A stretch of DNA of 39,473 nucleotides from Eubacterium sp. (lineage in GTDB: Bacteria; Bacillota; Clostridia; Lachnospirales; Lachnospiraceae): contig JAILGP010000120.1 of assembly GCA_024696635.1 (NCBI GenBank), forward strand, positions 1 to 39,473. The letters are read 5' to 3'. Shown piece after piece: positions 16,498 to 25,270 of this stretch (within the stretch, counting starts at the first letter, position 1; each line of letters starts with the position of its first letter). The translations under genes and the position numbers were made by a program. The notes under the pieces are model-generated. The model had not been told where the DNA came from, did no database searches, and saw only the letters and a list, made by a program, of their open reading frames with translations.

Positions 16498-17094
16498 ATG
16501 AATATATATGGTGGAGAGGTCAGCAGACTGATCGAAGAACTGGGACATCTGCCTGGTATAGGTACAAGAACTGCCCAGAGACTTGCATTTTATATTATAG
16601 GGATGCCAGAGGATCGTGCCCTGGCCCTGTCTAATGCAATTGTAAATGCAAAAAAGAATATAAAATATTGTAAAGAATGCTATACTATGACAGATAGTGA
16701 AATCTGCCCAATATGCTCTAATCCTAACAGGGATAAGAAAACTATCATGGTAGTGGAGTCTCCTAGAGATATGGCTGCCTATGAAAGAACTGGTAAATTT
16801 GAAGGTGTTTATCATGTCCTTCATGGGGTTATTAATCCAAGTCAGGGTATTGGCCCACAGGAGATAAAACTAAAGGAGCTTATGGTAAGACTCAGGGGAG
16901 ATGTTGATGAGCTTATAATAGCAACAAATTCCAGCGTAGAAGGGGAGGCAACAGCCATGTATATATCAAAGATGGTAAAGCCTGCTGGAATAAAGGTTAC
17001 ACGTATAGCCAGCGGAGTGCCTGTAGGTGGTGATCTTGAGGTAACTGATGAGGTTACACTTATGAGGGCCTTACAGGGAAGGGTCGAAATCTAA
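16498..17094 (+). CDS. recR: Recombination mediator protein RecR
   Basis: RecR works with RecO (and RecF) to load RecA on SSB-coated single-stranded DNA during gap repair. The 198-residue length is standard. Seen are the N-terminal helix-hairpin-helix LPGIGTRTAQRLAF (18-31), a C4 zinc finger (Cys58, Cys61, Cys70, Cys73), the Toprim domain starting at IMVVESPRDMAAYE (about 83), and the conserved C-terminal TRIASGVPVGGDLEVTDEVTLMRAL. The ATG follows the ybaB TAA with no gap; GGAGG inside the ybaB Gly-rich tail, 10 nt upstream, is the ribosome binding site. No terminator is seen between recR and the phosphofructokinase gene 65 nt downstream. Confidence 0.96.
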   Translation: MNIYGGEVSRLIEELGHLPGIGTRTAQRLAFYIIGMPEDRALALSNAIVNAKKNIKYCKECYTMTDSEICPICSNPNRDKKTIMVVESPRDMAAYERTGKFEGVYHVLHGVINPSQGIGPQEIKLKELMVRLRGDVDELIIATNSSVEGEATAMYISKMVKPAGIKVTRIASGVPVGGDLEVTDEVTLMRALQGRVEI

Positions 17095-17159
17095 GTTATA
17101 ATTAAGAAATTTAGATTTAAAGCATTATATTAAAATAACAATATAAGGAGGGGTTACTA

Positions 17160-18236
17160 ATGAAGAGGATAGGAATACTCACAAGTGGTGGCGATTGTCA
17201 GGCATTGAATCCTACTATGAGAGGTGTTGTAAAGGGCCTGGAGAATCTTTTTGGTGATGTAGAAATTTATGGTTTCCTTGAGGGTTACAAGGGACTTATT
17301 TATGGTAATTATAAAAAGATGGAACCTATGGAATTTTCCGGCCTTCTTGCTAAGGGTGGAACAGTTCTTGGTACATCAAGAGTTCCGTTTAAATACCTGG
17401 ACACTCCTACTGAGGATGGAGTTGACAAGGTTCCTGCTATGATCAAGACTTATAAGAAGCTTGAATTGGATGGACTTTTTGTACTTGGAGGAAATGGTTC
17501 ACAGAAGACAGCTAACAGACTTTTCCAGGAAGGATTAAATGTTATCGGTCTCCCTAAGACTATTGATAATGATATATGGGGAACTGACGTAACATTTGGC
17601 TTCCAGTCTGCTATAGATGTTGCAACCCATGCCATTGACTGTATCTATACAACAGCTGAGTCCCATAACAGAGTATTTGTCATTGAGACAATGGGTCATA
17701 AGGTTGGCTGGATCACACTTTATGCTGGTGTTGCCGGTGGTGCTGATGTTATTCTTCTTCCTGAGATTCCTTATGACATGAAGAAGGTTTATAAGGCTAT
17801 TGATAAGAGAAAGAAGATGGGCAAGAAGTTTGCCATAATTGTTGTAGCAGAAGGGGCAATATCTAAGGAAATCGATGCTCTTCCTAAGAAGGAGAAGAAG
17901 GCTAAGCTTGCTGAAAGACCATATCCTTCAATTGCTTATGAGATAGCACATGATATACAGCAGAAGTATCCTGCTTCAGAGGTCAGGGTTGCTGTTCCGG
18001 GCCACACTCAGAGAGGTGGAAATCCTGATGCTTATGACAGAGTTCTTTCCAGTCGCTTTGGTGCCAAGGCAGCTGAGCTTTTCAAGGCAAAGGATTTTGG
18101 TAAGCTTGTTGTATTTAAAAATAATGAAGTTACAGCTATACCTATGGAGGAATCTGCAGGTAAGCTTAAGTATGTAGAGCCTGATAATCAGCTTATTCAG
18201 GAAGCTAAAACACTAGGAATATCATTTGGAGATTAA
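17160..18236 (+). CDS. 6-phosphofructokinase, group-III-like variant
   Basis: Phosphorylates fructose 6-phosphate to the 1,6-bisphosphate, the committing step of glycolysis. The 358 residues carry the N-terminal GILTSGGDCQALN loop, the catalytic PKTIDND at 132-138 and the FVIETMGHKVGW sugar-phosphate segment. At the two positions used to predict the phosphoryl donor it has Gly (GGNGS, 110-114, equivalent to E. coli Gly104) and Lys (PKTIDND, equivalent to position 124). Gly with Lys is reported for ATP-using group III enzymes, whereas Asp with Lys marks PPi enzymes. The usual Asp before Gly104 is Asn here. An AAGGAGGGG site precedes the ATG. It lies 65 nt after recR and 7 nt before the next gene. 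ATP use is likely but not proven. Confidence 0.9.
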   Translation: MKRIGILTSGGDCQALNPTMRGVVKGLENLFGDVEIYGFLEGYKGLIYGNYKKMEPMEFSGLLAKGGTVLGTSRVPFKYLDTPTEDGVDKVPAMIKTYKKLELDGLFVLGGNGSQKTANRLFQEGLNVIGLPKTIDNDIWGTDVTFGFQSAIDVATHAIDCIYTTAESHNRVFVIETMGHKVGWITLYAGVAGGADVILLPEIPYDMKKVYKAIDKRKKMGKKFAIIVVAEGAISKEIDALPKKEKKAKLAERPYPSIAYEIAHDIQQKYPASEVRVAVPGHTQRGGNPDAYDRVLSSRFGAKAAELFKAKDFGKLVVFKNNEVTAIPMEESAGKLKYVEPDNQLIQEAKTLGISFGD

Positions 18237-18243
18237 GTAACAA

Positions 18244-20961
18244 TTGATTAAGAAAATACTTTTTGAGCTGCTTCTATTTATTATCATATTTATAGGGGCA
18301 GCTTTGTCCTTTAATTACATACAGAATAGAAATCATGGAACAAGGGCTGTTGAGGGCTTTAATCCAACCATGGGTTGTGCATATATCTGGTATGATGGAG
18401 AAATCATCAATAGTATGCAGGGATATAAGCAAAGTCTTTATACCGGACTCTATAGGGATAGCATAGTTTCTGTAGGAGCTGATAAAAAGATTAATATAAT
18501 GCTCCCTGAATCAGTGGATACTGGTGGAGAGCTGACCTATGAGTTAAGAAGCTTCAGTGGAGATAATCTGATAGAAGATGGAGATTTCAGATTTGAAGAA
18601 ACTGAAGGAAGTATGACCCGATACAGTGCTGTTCTTCGCATGGATATGACTGAGGGAACTGAATATAGTTTTATCATAAGGGTTAAAAGAAGTGATGAAA
18701 CCGTTCGCTACTACACAAGAGTAGTGAGACTAAGTGATTCCAAGCTGGCGGATTTTGTAAGATATGCAAAGGGCTTCAGTGACAGTGCTTATGCTGGAAA
18801 TGCAGCTGCCAATGCATATGCTACTAATACAGATGCTATAACTACCTATAATATATCTGGTCAGGCTGTAGATTCCATGAAGGAAGAATCAGAGGAAGTT
18901 GATGATAAGCCAGTTGCAACAACTACAGATGCAATGGAGGGAGTAAGGGTTCCTGATATTACTACAGTCTTTTCCAGTGCAGATGCTTCCAGTGCCATGT
19001 ATGATGCTGTCGCAGCAGCTAAGGTTTCATCAAGTGGAAATCCTGGTTATGTAACTCTTAAGTCTTCCTATGAGGATGTTATATTTAATGGGATGAGGAT
19101 AGACAGACTTAGTACTCCTGAAGCAAAGGTTAAGGAAATAACAAATGAGGGTGCTATAGTAGAGCTTAGATATAAAGCCATAGAAGAAGCCGAGGACAGT
19201 ATATCTACCTATGCAGTTATTGAATATTTCAAGCTGGAATACAATAATGGTCAGGCCTCTATTGATATACAGGATTATCAGAGAAAGGTTTACCAGGACT
19301 TCAATGCTTCTGGGTTTGATTCCTCAAATAATAGTATAAATCTTGGTATATCAGCTGAGAGAGATACGGATTTTCTTACGGATGATGAAAGCAAAAAGCT
19401 TGCCTTTGTGGCTGATAACAGTTTGTGGTTTTTAGATCTTAAAAGCAAAACCTATACCAGCGTTTATGGAACTTCACTGGATGAAGCGGAGAAGGAGCGT
19501 ACTCCTCAGGAAGGCTATGCTATAAGACTTCTTTCGATAAATGAAGAGGTTTTGAATTTTGTTGTATATGGAAGGATAAATGAAGGAGTCCGTGAAGGTC
19601 AGACGGGTATAGCCCTTTATGAATATACCATGGCTGATTCAATGCTTAGAGAGCTTCAATTTATAAAAACTGATAAGAGTGTTGATGCTCTTAAGCTGTC
19701 AGTTGGACGCTTTTGTTATTATGATAAGGAAAAAAGATTATTCTATACACTTTTGGGTGACAAGCTTCTGAATATAAATATATATTCTGGAGATGTAACA
19801 GAGATGATGGATGGCATGTATTATACAAAGATGCTTGTTTCCAAAGATATGAAGAGAATAGCATTTCCTAATAATAGTGATCTTACTCAGGTTACTGGTA
19901 TAACTCTTATAGATTTTGAAAAGGGAACCAATGTAGATATAAGTAAAGATGGTAAGAGGATGGCTTTACTTGGCTTTGTTGGTAATGATCTTATGTATGG
20001 AGTGGCTGATCCTGAATATGTAAGTCATTCTGTAGATGGAACACCACTCTTTAAGTTTGATGAGCTTTTCATAGTCCATACTAATGGAGTTGTTGTAAAG
20101 GATTATAAGAGGGAAAATGTCCTTATATCAGGAATAGAATTCCAGGATAATAATATATACCTAACCAGGCTTATGAAATCTGAGGAAACAGGTGGCCTGG
20201 AAGAAATAGATGGTGACTATATATCCTACAAGCCTGTTTCAAGTTCTGGAGATGCACAAATCTCTATTATTAAAAATGAATTGGGAAATCAGGAAACTCA
20301 TATTAAATTCCCTGATACTGTATATGTGAATTCATCAAATGAGGAGCTGCTTACTAAGGTAATCTCTGGTGATGACGGTAATGACCTTGATATTGAGGAT
20401 ATTGTGATCGATCCTACCGCAGCTTATATATATGATTCTACTGGACTTATGGGAATATCCTATAGTGTAGGAAAGGCAGTTCAGCAGGTTCATGATAATG
20501 GAGGCTTTGTGGTTAATGCCTCAGGAAGAATGCTTTATAGTGAAAAAACCTCCAGACCATATCTAACTGTGGCCGGTACATTTGATTATAAATCTGTAGA
20601 AAGCGAGGCTGATACATTTGCCGCTTGTAACTATATGTGTATATTGGCAAGTGGACTTTATGCAGATTATGAAGAGGTGAAGGCTGCGGCTTCCTGGTCT
20701 GAAAGCTTCAAGCTCTATAGTGATGAGGTTATGGGCATAAATCTGACAGGTGTATCTCTAGATACGGCAATAGGATATCTTAGTGATGGCTGTCCTTTTG
20801 CTGCAAAGCTTGAGGATAAGTATGTTCTGGTGGTCAGCTATAATTCGGACTTTATAAGATACTATAATCCGGTGTCTGGAGAAGAGGAGCGTGTTAACAG
20901 AAACACATTCCAGCGTAAATGCCAGGATGCTGGAAATGAATTTTATACATATGTGAAATAA
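18244..20961 (+). CDS. Unrecognised membrane-anchored protein with propeller-like middle and C39-like C-terminal domain
   Basis: The 905-residue protein opens with one TM helix (IKKILFELLLFIIIFIGAALSF), which supports the TTG start at 18244 preceded by GGAG at 12 nt; no ATG lies near. The rest should be extracellular. Residues about 30-175 look like a beta-sandwich region. About 180-265 is a low-complexity linker. About 370-690 has repeated short beta-strand patterns (LWFLDLKSKTYTSVYG, LLNINIYSGDVTEM, ITLIDFEKGTNVDI) typical of a beta-propeller. The end (about 775-905) follows the layout of papain-like C39 domains: CNYMCILASG, then GCPFAAKLEDKYVLVVSY, YNPVSGEEERVNRNTFQRKC. However, the usual His (HYVVV) is Lys-Tyr and the usual Asp-Pro is Asn-Pro. 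It is probably co-transcribed with the phosphofructokinase gene (7-nt gap). Function unknown. Confidence 0.7.
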   Translation: MIKKILFELLLFIIIFIGAALSFNYIQNRNHGTRAVEGFNPTMGCAYIWYDGEIINSMQGYKQSLYTGLYRDSIVSVGADKKINIMLPESVDTGGELTYELRSFSGDNLIEDGDFRFEETEGSMTRYSAVLRMDMTEGTEYSFIIRVKRSDETVRYYTRVVRLSDSKLADFVRYAKGFSDSAYAGNAAANAYATNTDAITTYNISGQAVDSMKEESEEVDDKPVATTTDAMEGVRVPDITTVFSSADASSAMYDAVAAAKVSSSGNPGYVTLKSSYEDVIFNGMRIDRLSTPEAKVKEITNEGAIVELRYKAIEEAEDSISTYAVIEYFKLEYNNGQASIDIQDYQRKVYQDFNASGFDSSNNSINLGISAERDTDFLTDDESKKLAFVADNSLWFLDLKSKTYTSVYGTSLDEAEKERTPQEGYAIRLLSINEEVLNFVVYGRINEGVREGQTGIALYEYTMADSMLRELQFIKTDKSVDALKLSVGRFCYYDKEKRLFYTLLGDKLLNINIYSGDVTEMMDGMYYTKMLVSKDMKRIAFPNNSDLTQVTGITLIDFEKGTNVDISKDGKRMALLGFVGNDLMYGVADPEYVSHSVDGTPLFKFDELFIVHTNGVVVKDYKRENVLISGIEFQDNNIYLTRLMKSEETGGLEEIDGDYISYKPVSSSGDAQISIIKNELGNQETHIKFPDTVYVNSSNEELLTKVISGDDGNDLDIEDIVIDPTAAYIYDSTGLMGISYSVGKAVQQVHDNGGFVVNASGRMLYSEKTSRPYLTVAGTFDYKSVESEADTFAACNYMCILASGLYADYEEVKAAASWSESFKLYSDEVMGINLTGVSLDTAIGYLSDGCPFAAKLEDKYVLVVSYNSDFIRYYNPVSGEEERVNRNTFQRKCQDAGNEFYTYVK

Positions 20962-20999
20962 AAAAGAAAGAGTCGCTTTGGCATGCGACTCTTCTTTTT
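20961..20999 (+). terminator. Terminator of the dnaX-to-905-residue gene unit
   Basis: Stem GAGTCGC/GCGACTC (20970-20976 with 20985-20991) has an extended A/T pairing outside and a T-run to 20999. It directly follows the stop codon. Confidence 0.85.
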
Positions 21000-21105
21000 A
21001 GTATGAAAAAATGTGGGGGAAGGTATAGAATCCTTCGTTTGGAATAATTATAATATAAACTTCTTTTTTGTCCTTTATTAGACGATTGTGTGAACAGTGT
21101 GTTAA
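20961..21105 (+). repeat. Intergenic direct repeat, copy A (includes terminator)
   Basis: This is the first of two about 145-bp copies in the same orientation (second at 21241-21385). It holds a terminator hairpin GAGTCGC-N8-GCGACTC (20970-20991) followed by TTCTTTTT, then a 40-nt block identical in both copies (AGTATGAAAAAATGTGGGGG...), a small GAAGG/CCTTC hairpin, and a conserved TTAGAC-N-GTTGTGTGAA segment. The minus strand is open for about 40 codons ending PNEGFYTFPHIFSY but lacks a start codon. Confidence 0.85.
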
Positions 21106-21240
21106 ATCTTTTAAATCTTTTATATGAGTATTTTTATATAAGGCTTATCAAAGAGTTGATATAATTCTTTATCGCAAAATCATTTTAAACATATATAATT
21201 TTAATGAAAATTTTTTACTATTAAGTTTTAAATAGATAAT

Positions 21241-21385
21241 AAAAAAAGAGCCGCTTTGGCGTGCGACTCTTTTTTTTTAGTATGAAAAAATGTGGGGGAA
21301 GGTATAGAATCCTTCATTTGGAACAATTACAGTATAACAAGATATTTTGTCTTTAATTAGACCGTTGTGTGAAAAGTCTGTGAAT
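21241..21385 (+). repeat. Intergenic direct repeat, copy B
   Basis: Same element as 20961-21105, separated from it by about 135 bp of featureless AT-rich DNA. The hairpin is GAGCCGC-N8-GCGACTC with one C-A mismatch and a nine-T run on the right; on the minus strand it lies after the HD-GYP gene, whose stop is at 21414. The central 40-nt block is identical to copy A, while the 3' half differs at many sites. Confidence 0.85.
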
Positions 21386-21413
21386 TAATATGATTTTATT
21401 TAAAATAATATTC

Positions 21414-22673
21414 TTAGCTTGAGGTAAGAATAGAAGTAGGAATACTTCTGTCCCACTCCTTATTGGCAAATACATGATCCATATTAAGGAGTATGCTGTT
21501 ATCTATTTTCCCTTCTATTACCATTCCACGCATAATTTCAATTGCCTTTTCATGACTGAATCCGGCTTTATATGCTCTTTCTTCTGTAAGAGCCTGATAT
21601 ATATCACAGCATGTCATAAGACGTTCTTCCATAGAAAGATCATCCTTTGTAAGTCCGAAAGGATATCCGGAACCATCTAATTTTTCATGATGGTGTGCTG
21701 CCCAAATTAGTATATCATTCATACCCTTTATATTCTTAAGTATCTCATAGGTATATACAACGTGCTGTTTCATTATTTCATATTCTCTGTCATCAAGCTT
21801 TCCAGGCTTTTGAAGAATCTCGTTAGGAATCATAAGCTTTCCAACATCATGAAGTGCACCTGCCAGATAGAATTTTGTAAGCTTTTCTGGTGGGAATTTA
21901 TAGAATTCGGCCATTTTCTTACAATTTACGGCAACACCTGATGAATGCTTACAAGTGTAATGAGACTTAAAATCAATAATCATGGCAAGCAGGGTAGCAA
22001 GATTATATACCTCCTGAGGTGTATATTCGTCATTGAAATGCTTGGTTGCTTTACTAAGGAAATTATCAATATTTGTAAAAGTAAGATTATTAAGGTGCTT
22101 TACCTTAAAAAACTTAGTGAAGCAGTCAACTATTTCTTTTGAAAACATGGAACCGGAATTGGATTTTACATAATAAATAATAGCTCCATAGTTATCTCTA
22201 TTTACAGCTGTTAAATCAAAGTTGTTATCCAAACAGTCAGAAAGATGAATAATCTGGGCCTTGATAGGTGTTCTATCATAGGTACGTCCCTGAGGACCTG
22301 AACCATCAGCATTTTCATGATGAAGGAGTATAACGTCTCTGTTATTAGTCCTGAAAGGCATATATTTTGTATTCTGTTCACCAATAACACATCTTCTGAA
22401 GTTGAAATCTCTTACTGAATATCCTCCAGCTGCATTATACTTTCTAAGTCCTATTTCTTCCTGATTTACCTGTGTAAGAGCATTATCATGAAGTATAGAA
22501 AAAGCTGCCAGGTCAACAAGATCATCAGGAGATAACCCGATTGCCTTGCCTAGCATAATAGACATAGCTGCTATCCTTTTACAATGGCCTTTACGAATGC
22601 CAATGAGCTCATGCTCTACAGCATCCAGTCCGGCGGATACAGCATATAAAATTTCATTAAGATCTATCTTCAC
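21414..22673 (-). CDS. Tandem HD / HD-GYP domain protein (probable c-di-GMP phosphodiesterase)
   Basis: HD-GYP domains hydrolyse c-di-GMP with a bi- or tri-iron centre. In this 419-residue soluble protein the C-terminal domain (about 225-400) has the full set: KHSSGVAVNCKKMA, LHDVGKLMIPNEILQKPGKL (HD at about 272-273), EIMKQHVVYT, AAHHHEKLDGSGYPFGL and the CCDIYQALTEERAYK Asp. The N-terminal part (about 25-165) repeats the pattern in altered form: KGHCKRIA, SILHDNAL, RRCVIGEQN (Cys where His is usual), LLHHENADGSGPQGR (GPQ instead of GYP) and LSDCLD. The start is GTG with GAGG 10 nt upstream; no ATG fits. There is no sensor or membrane domain, so the N-terminal degenerate domain may be the regulatory part. 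It is divergent from lon. Confidence 0.88.
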   Translation of the reverse strand: MKIDLNEILYAVSAGLDAVEHELIGIRKGHCKRIAAMSIMLGKAIGLSPDDLVDLAAFSILHDNALTQVNQEEIGLRKYNAAGGYSVRDFNFRRCVIGEQNTKYMPFRTNNRDVILLHHENADGSGPQGRTYDRTPIKAQIIHLSDCLDNNFDLTAVNRDNYGAIIYYVKSNSGSMFSKEIVDCFTKFFKVKHLNNLTFTNIDNFLSKATKHFNDEYTPQEVYNLATLLAMIIDFKSHYTCKHSSGVAVNCKKMAEFYKFPPEKLTKFYLAGALHDVGKLMIPNEILQKPGKLDDREYEIMKQHVVYTYEILKNIKGMNDILIWAAHHHEKLDGSGYPFGLTKDDLSMEERLMTCCDIYQALTEERAYKAGFSHEKAIEIMRGMVIEGKIDNSILLNMDHVFANKEWDRSIPTSILTSS

Positions 22674-22781
22674 TTATTCTCATCCTCATCAAATAATATC
22701 TAATCAAAAATATGACTTTAATACACACTTTTCTAACACTATATAATACATTAAAATCCACTTATTCGCCACCTTTTTTTC

Positions 22782-22843
22782 TTGCTTTTTAAATTATTTA
22801 TAGTATCATATAGTCATTAGCACTCATTTATTTAAAGTGCTAA
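22782..22843 (+). promoter_or_regulatory. lon promoter with CIRCE operator (HrcA site)
   Basis: TTGCTT (22782-22787) and TATCAT (22804-22809) are 16 nt apart. Immediately downstream is TTAGCACTC-N9-AAGTGCTAA (22817-22843), which matches the CIRCE consensus TTAGCACTC-N9-GAGTGCTAA in all but one base. The operator would cover the transcription start, the usual position for HrcA repression. Confidence 0.9.
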
Positions 22844-22865
22844 TAATAAGTTAGAGGAGAATGTT

Positions 22866-25151
22866 ATGATTACAATACCTATTTATGATACTATATTACT
22901 CCCTGAGGTTACCTTTTTCTTTAGGAATGATGTAATTGATGATTGGAACATTTCTAATTTGAGTGTTTCTAATCTTAAGGCAGGCGATGAGCTTTGTTTT
23001 GTAATGCTTAAGGAGGATATGGATCCTAATAAGACAGAGTTTAAGGATATATACCCGATTGGTGTTTTTTCAAAGGTTGAGTCTATTGATGCGGATGGAA
23101 ATGTAAAGGTTAAGGCTATAAGCCGTGTAAATATTCTGGATTTTAAGAGAAACAGGAAGGGCGAGATTAAGGTTGAGATAGAGTTTAGGCCTGAGATAGA
23201 AGATATGGATGCAGAGGAAGAAAAGGCTAGATTTGAACAGCTGAGGAATAGCTTCCTTTCCTTTGTACAGAATTATCAGTGGGGACTTTGGGCAAGGGCA
23301 TTTATGCTTCAGTGGAAAAACGTATATGATATTGCCTGCTCTATGATGGGTTACTTTATGATGGACATGGCTGAAAAGTATGAGATTCTGGCTGTGGATA
23401 GTAAAAAAGAAAGATTTGATCTTATAGAATATGCTTCCATGTCCTTTATGGAGCTTACTGATGTGGCAGAAACTGCTGAGCAGGAGCAGCAGCAGAGAAA
23501 TGAAAATCTTTATCGTGAGGATGCTATTAAGAAGCAGATTGATATTCTTCAGAGAGAACTGGATGAGATGCACCCTGAGAATATCTCGGATGTAAGAAGA
23601 TTCGAAAAGAGTATTGCAGAAGCTGGCATGAATGAAGATGCCGAGAGGGAAGCAAAGAAGGTTCTCAATCGTATGAAGCAGGAGGGACAGGACAGTCATG
23701 AATATGGAATGCTTTATGATTACCTTGACTTTGTTACCACCCTTTCATGGAAAAATGAGGAATATCATCCTATTGATTTAAATAAGGCAGAAGAGGTTCT
23801 GGATAGGGAACACTACGGGCTAAAGAAGGTTAAGGAAAGAATTATTCAGCAGCTGGCTGTTATGGCACTTAATAAAAAACAGTCTGGTTCCATACTTCTT
23901 TTTGTAGGTGCGCCTGGTACAGGAAAAACCAGTATTGGTCAGAGTATTGCTGAGGCTCTTGACCGTAAATATGTAAGAATTTCCCTTGGTGGAGTAAGAG
24001 ATGAGGCCGAGATAAGAGGTCATAGAAGAACCTATATAGGTGCTATGCCTGGACGAATCATGGAAGGTCTTAAAAGGAGCGGGGCTTCTAATCCTGTTAT
24101 GGTTCTTGATGAGGTGGACAAGCTTGTAAGGGATTATGGTGGAGATCCTTCATCTGCTCTTCTTGAGGTTCTTGATCCGGAGCAGAATGGTACATTTACA
24201 GATCATTACATGAATGTTCCATATGATCTTTCAAATGTTCTCTTTGTTTGTACCGCAAATACCACAGATACTATCCCTGAGCCATTACTTAACAGAATGG
24301 AGATAATAGAGTTCCCGGGCTACACTGCTACGGAAAAGTTTTATATTGCCAAGAAGCATCTTATTCCTAAGGCTATGAAGGCATCTGGACTTAAACGTAA
24401 GAACATGACCATAACAGATGCGGCCATAAGAAAAATTATTTCTGATTATACAATGGAGTCTGGAGTAAGAGGACTTAAGAAGCAGATTGATACTATTATG
24501 AGAACTGCGGCAGTCAAGATGGTTAAGGGGCAGAGTGAAAAGCTTTCTGTTAAACCAAATGACCTTAGGGACTTTATTGGTCATAGGGGGATACCTCATG
24601 ATTTAATAGATAAGAAGTCGGCGCCTGGAGTTGTTACTGGACTTGCCTGGACCATGGCGGGCGGTGAGATTCTCTTTATAGAGACAAAGCTGGTCCGTGG
24701 AAGTGGAAAGACCATAATAACAGGTCAGCTGGGTGATGTTATGAAGGAATCAGTTTCCATAGCCATAAGTCTGGTAAAGGATATATATCCAGAGGAGTCT
24801 AAGTGCTTAGATGATCAGGATCTTCATATTCATGTTCCAGAGGGTGCTGTTCCAAAGGATGGTCCTTCAGCCGGAATCACACTTATAACAGCGCTTAGTT
24901 CCCTTGTTACAGGAAAGGCCGTTGATCCTACAGTTGCCATGACAGGTGAGATATCTCTTCGTGGAAATGTTATGCCTATCGGTGGTCTTCCAGAAAAGCT
25001 TATGGCAGCAGTCAGAGCTGGAGTGAAGACAGTCTATATTCCAGAAAAGAATGTGGAAGATCTTGAGGATGTGGCGGAAGAGGTTAAAAATGAGCTGAAC
25101 ATTGTTCCTGTAAAGAAAATTAAGGATGTTCTTAGCAAAGTTTTAAAATAA
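22866..25151 (+). CDS. lon: ATP-dependent Lon protease
   Basis: Hexameric cytoplasmic protease that degrades misfolded and regulatory proteins. The 761 residues comprise the N-terminal substrate domain (1-about 190), a helical linker region (RREDAIKKQ-type, here NENLYREDAIKKQIDILQREL), the AAA+ domain with Walker A GAPGTGKT at 348-355 and Walker B MVLDEVDKL, and the peptidase domain. The catalytic dyad is Ser668 (PKDGPSAGIT) and Lys711 (GGLPEKLMAAVRAG), 43 residues apart as in E. coli. The N-domain is poorly conserved but of normal size. The ATG has GAGGAG upstream. It is a single-gene unit: CIRCE promoter upstream, terminator at 25271-25335. HrcA control implies heat-shock induction. Confidence 0.96.
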   Translation: MITIPIYDTILLPEVTFFFRNDVIDDWNISNLSVSNLKAGDELCFVMLKEDMDPNKTEFKDIYPIGVFSKVESIDADGNVKVKAISRVNILDFKRNRKGEIKVEIEFRPEIEDMDAEEEKARFEQLRNSFLSFVQNYQWGLWARAFMLQWKNVYDIACSMMGYFMMDMAEKYEILAVDSKKERFDLIEYASMSFMELTDVAETAEQEQQQRNENLYREDAIKKQIDILQRELDEMHPENISDVRRFEKSIAEAGMNEDAEREAKKVLNRMKQEGQDSHEYGMLYDYLDFVTTLSWKNEEYHPIDLNKAEEVLDREHYGLKKVKERIIQQLAVMALNKKQSGSILLFVGAPGTGKTSIGQSIAEALDRKYVRISLGGVRDEAEIRGHRRTYIGAMPGRIMEGLKRSGASNPVMVLDEVDKLVRDYGGDPSSALLEVLDPEQNGTFTDHYMNVPYDLSNVLFVCTANTTDTIPEPLLNRMEIIEFPGYTATEKFYIAKKHLIPKAMKASGLKRKNMTITDAAIRKIISDYTMESGVRGLKKQIDTIMRTAAVKMVKGQSEKLSVKPNDLRDFIGHRGIPHDLIDKKSAPGVVTGLAWTMAGGEILFIETKLVRGSGKTIITGQLGDVMKESVSIAISLVKDIYPEESKCLDDQDLHIHVPEGAVPKDGPSAGITLITALSSLVTGKAVDPTVAMTGEISLRGNVMPIGGLPEKLMAAVRAGVKTVYIPEKNVEDLEDVAEEVKNELNIVPVKKIKDVLSKVLK

Positions 25152-25270
25152 TGCTTGCAAAGTAAGCTGATAGCCTGTATGTTTGTCATATAAAGTTATA
25201 AATGTTTGATTCCTATATTTATATATAATGAATAACATTTTTAATGTTTGTTTTAAATAGTCGTTTCAGG

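Noticed and set aside
16081-16824. 247-residue minus-strand ORF
   Set aside because: It lies opposite dnaX, ybaB and recR, all of which are certain; it is a long chance frame produced by codon bias.
21001-21060. Small plus-strand ORFs MKKCGGRYRIL... in both copies of the intergenic repeat
   Set aside because: Very short, different lengths in the two copies, no ribosome binding site.
23070-23699. 209-residue minus-strand ORF
   Set aside because: It is fully antisense to lon, with no ribosome binding site and a composition typical of shadow frames.
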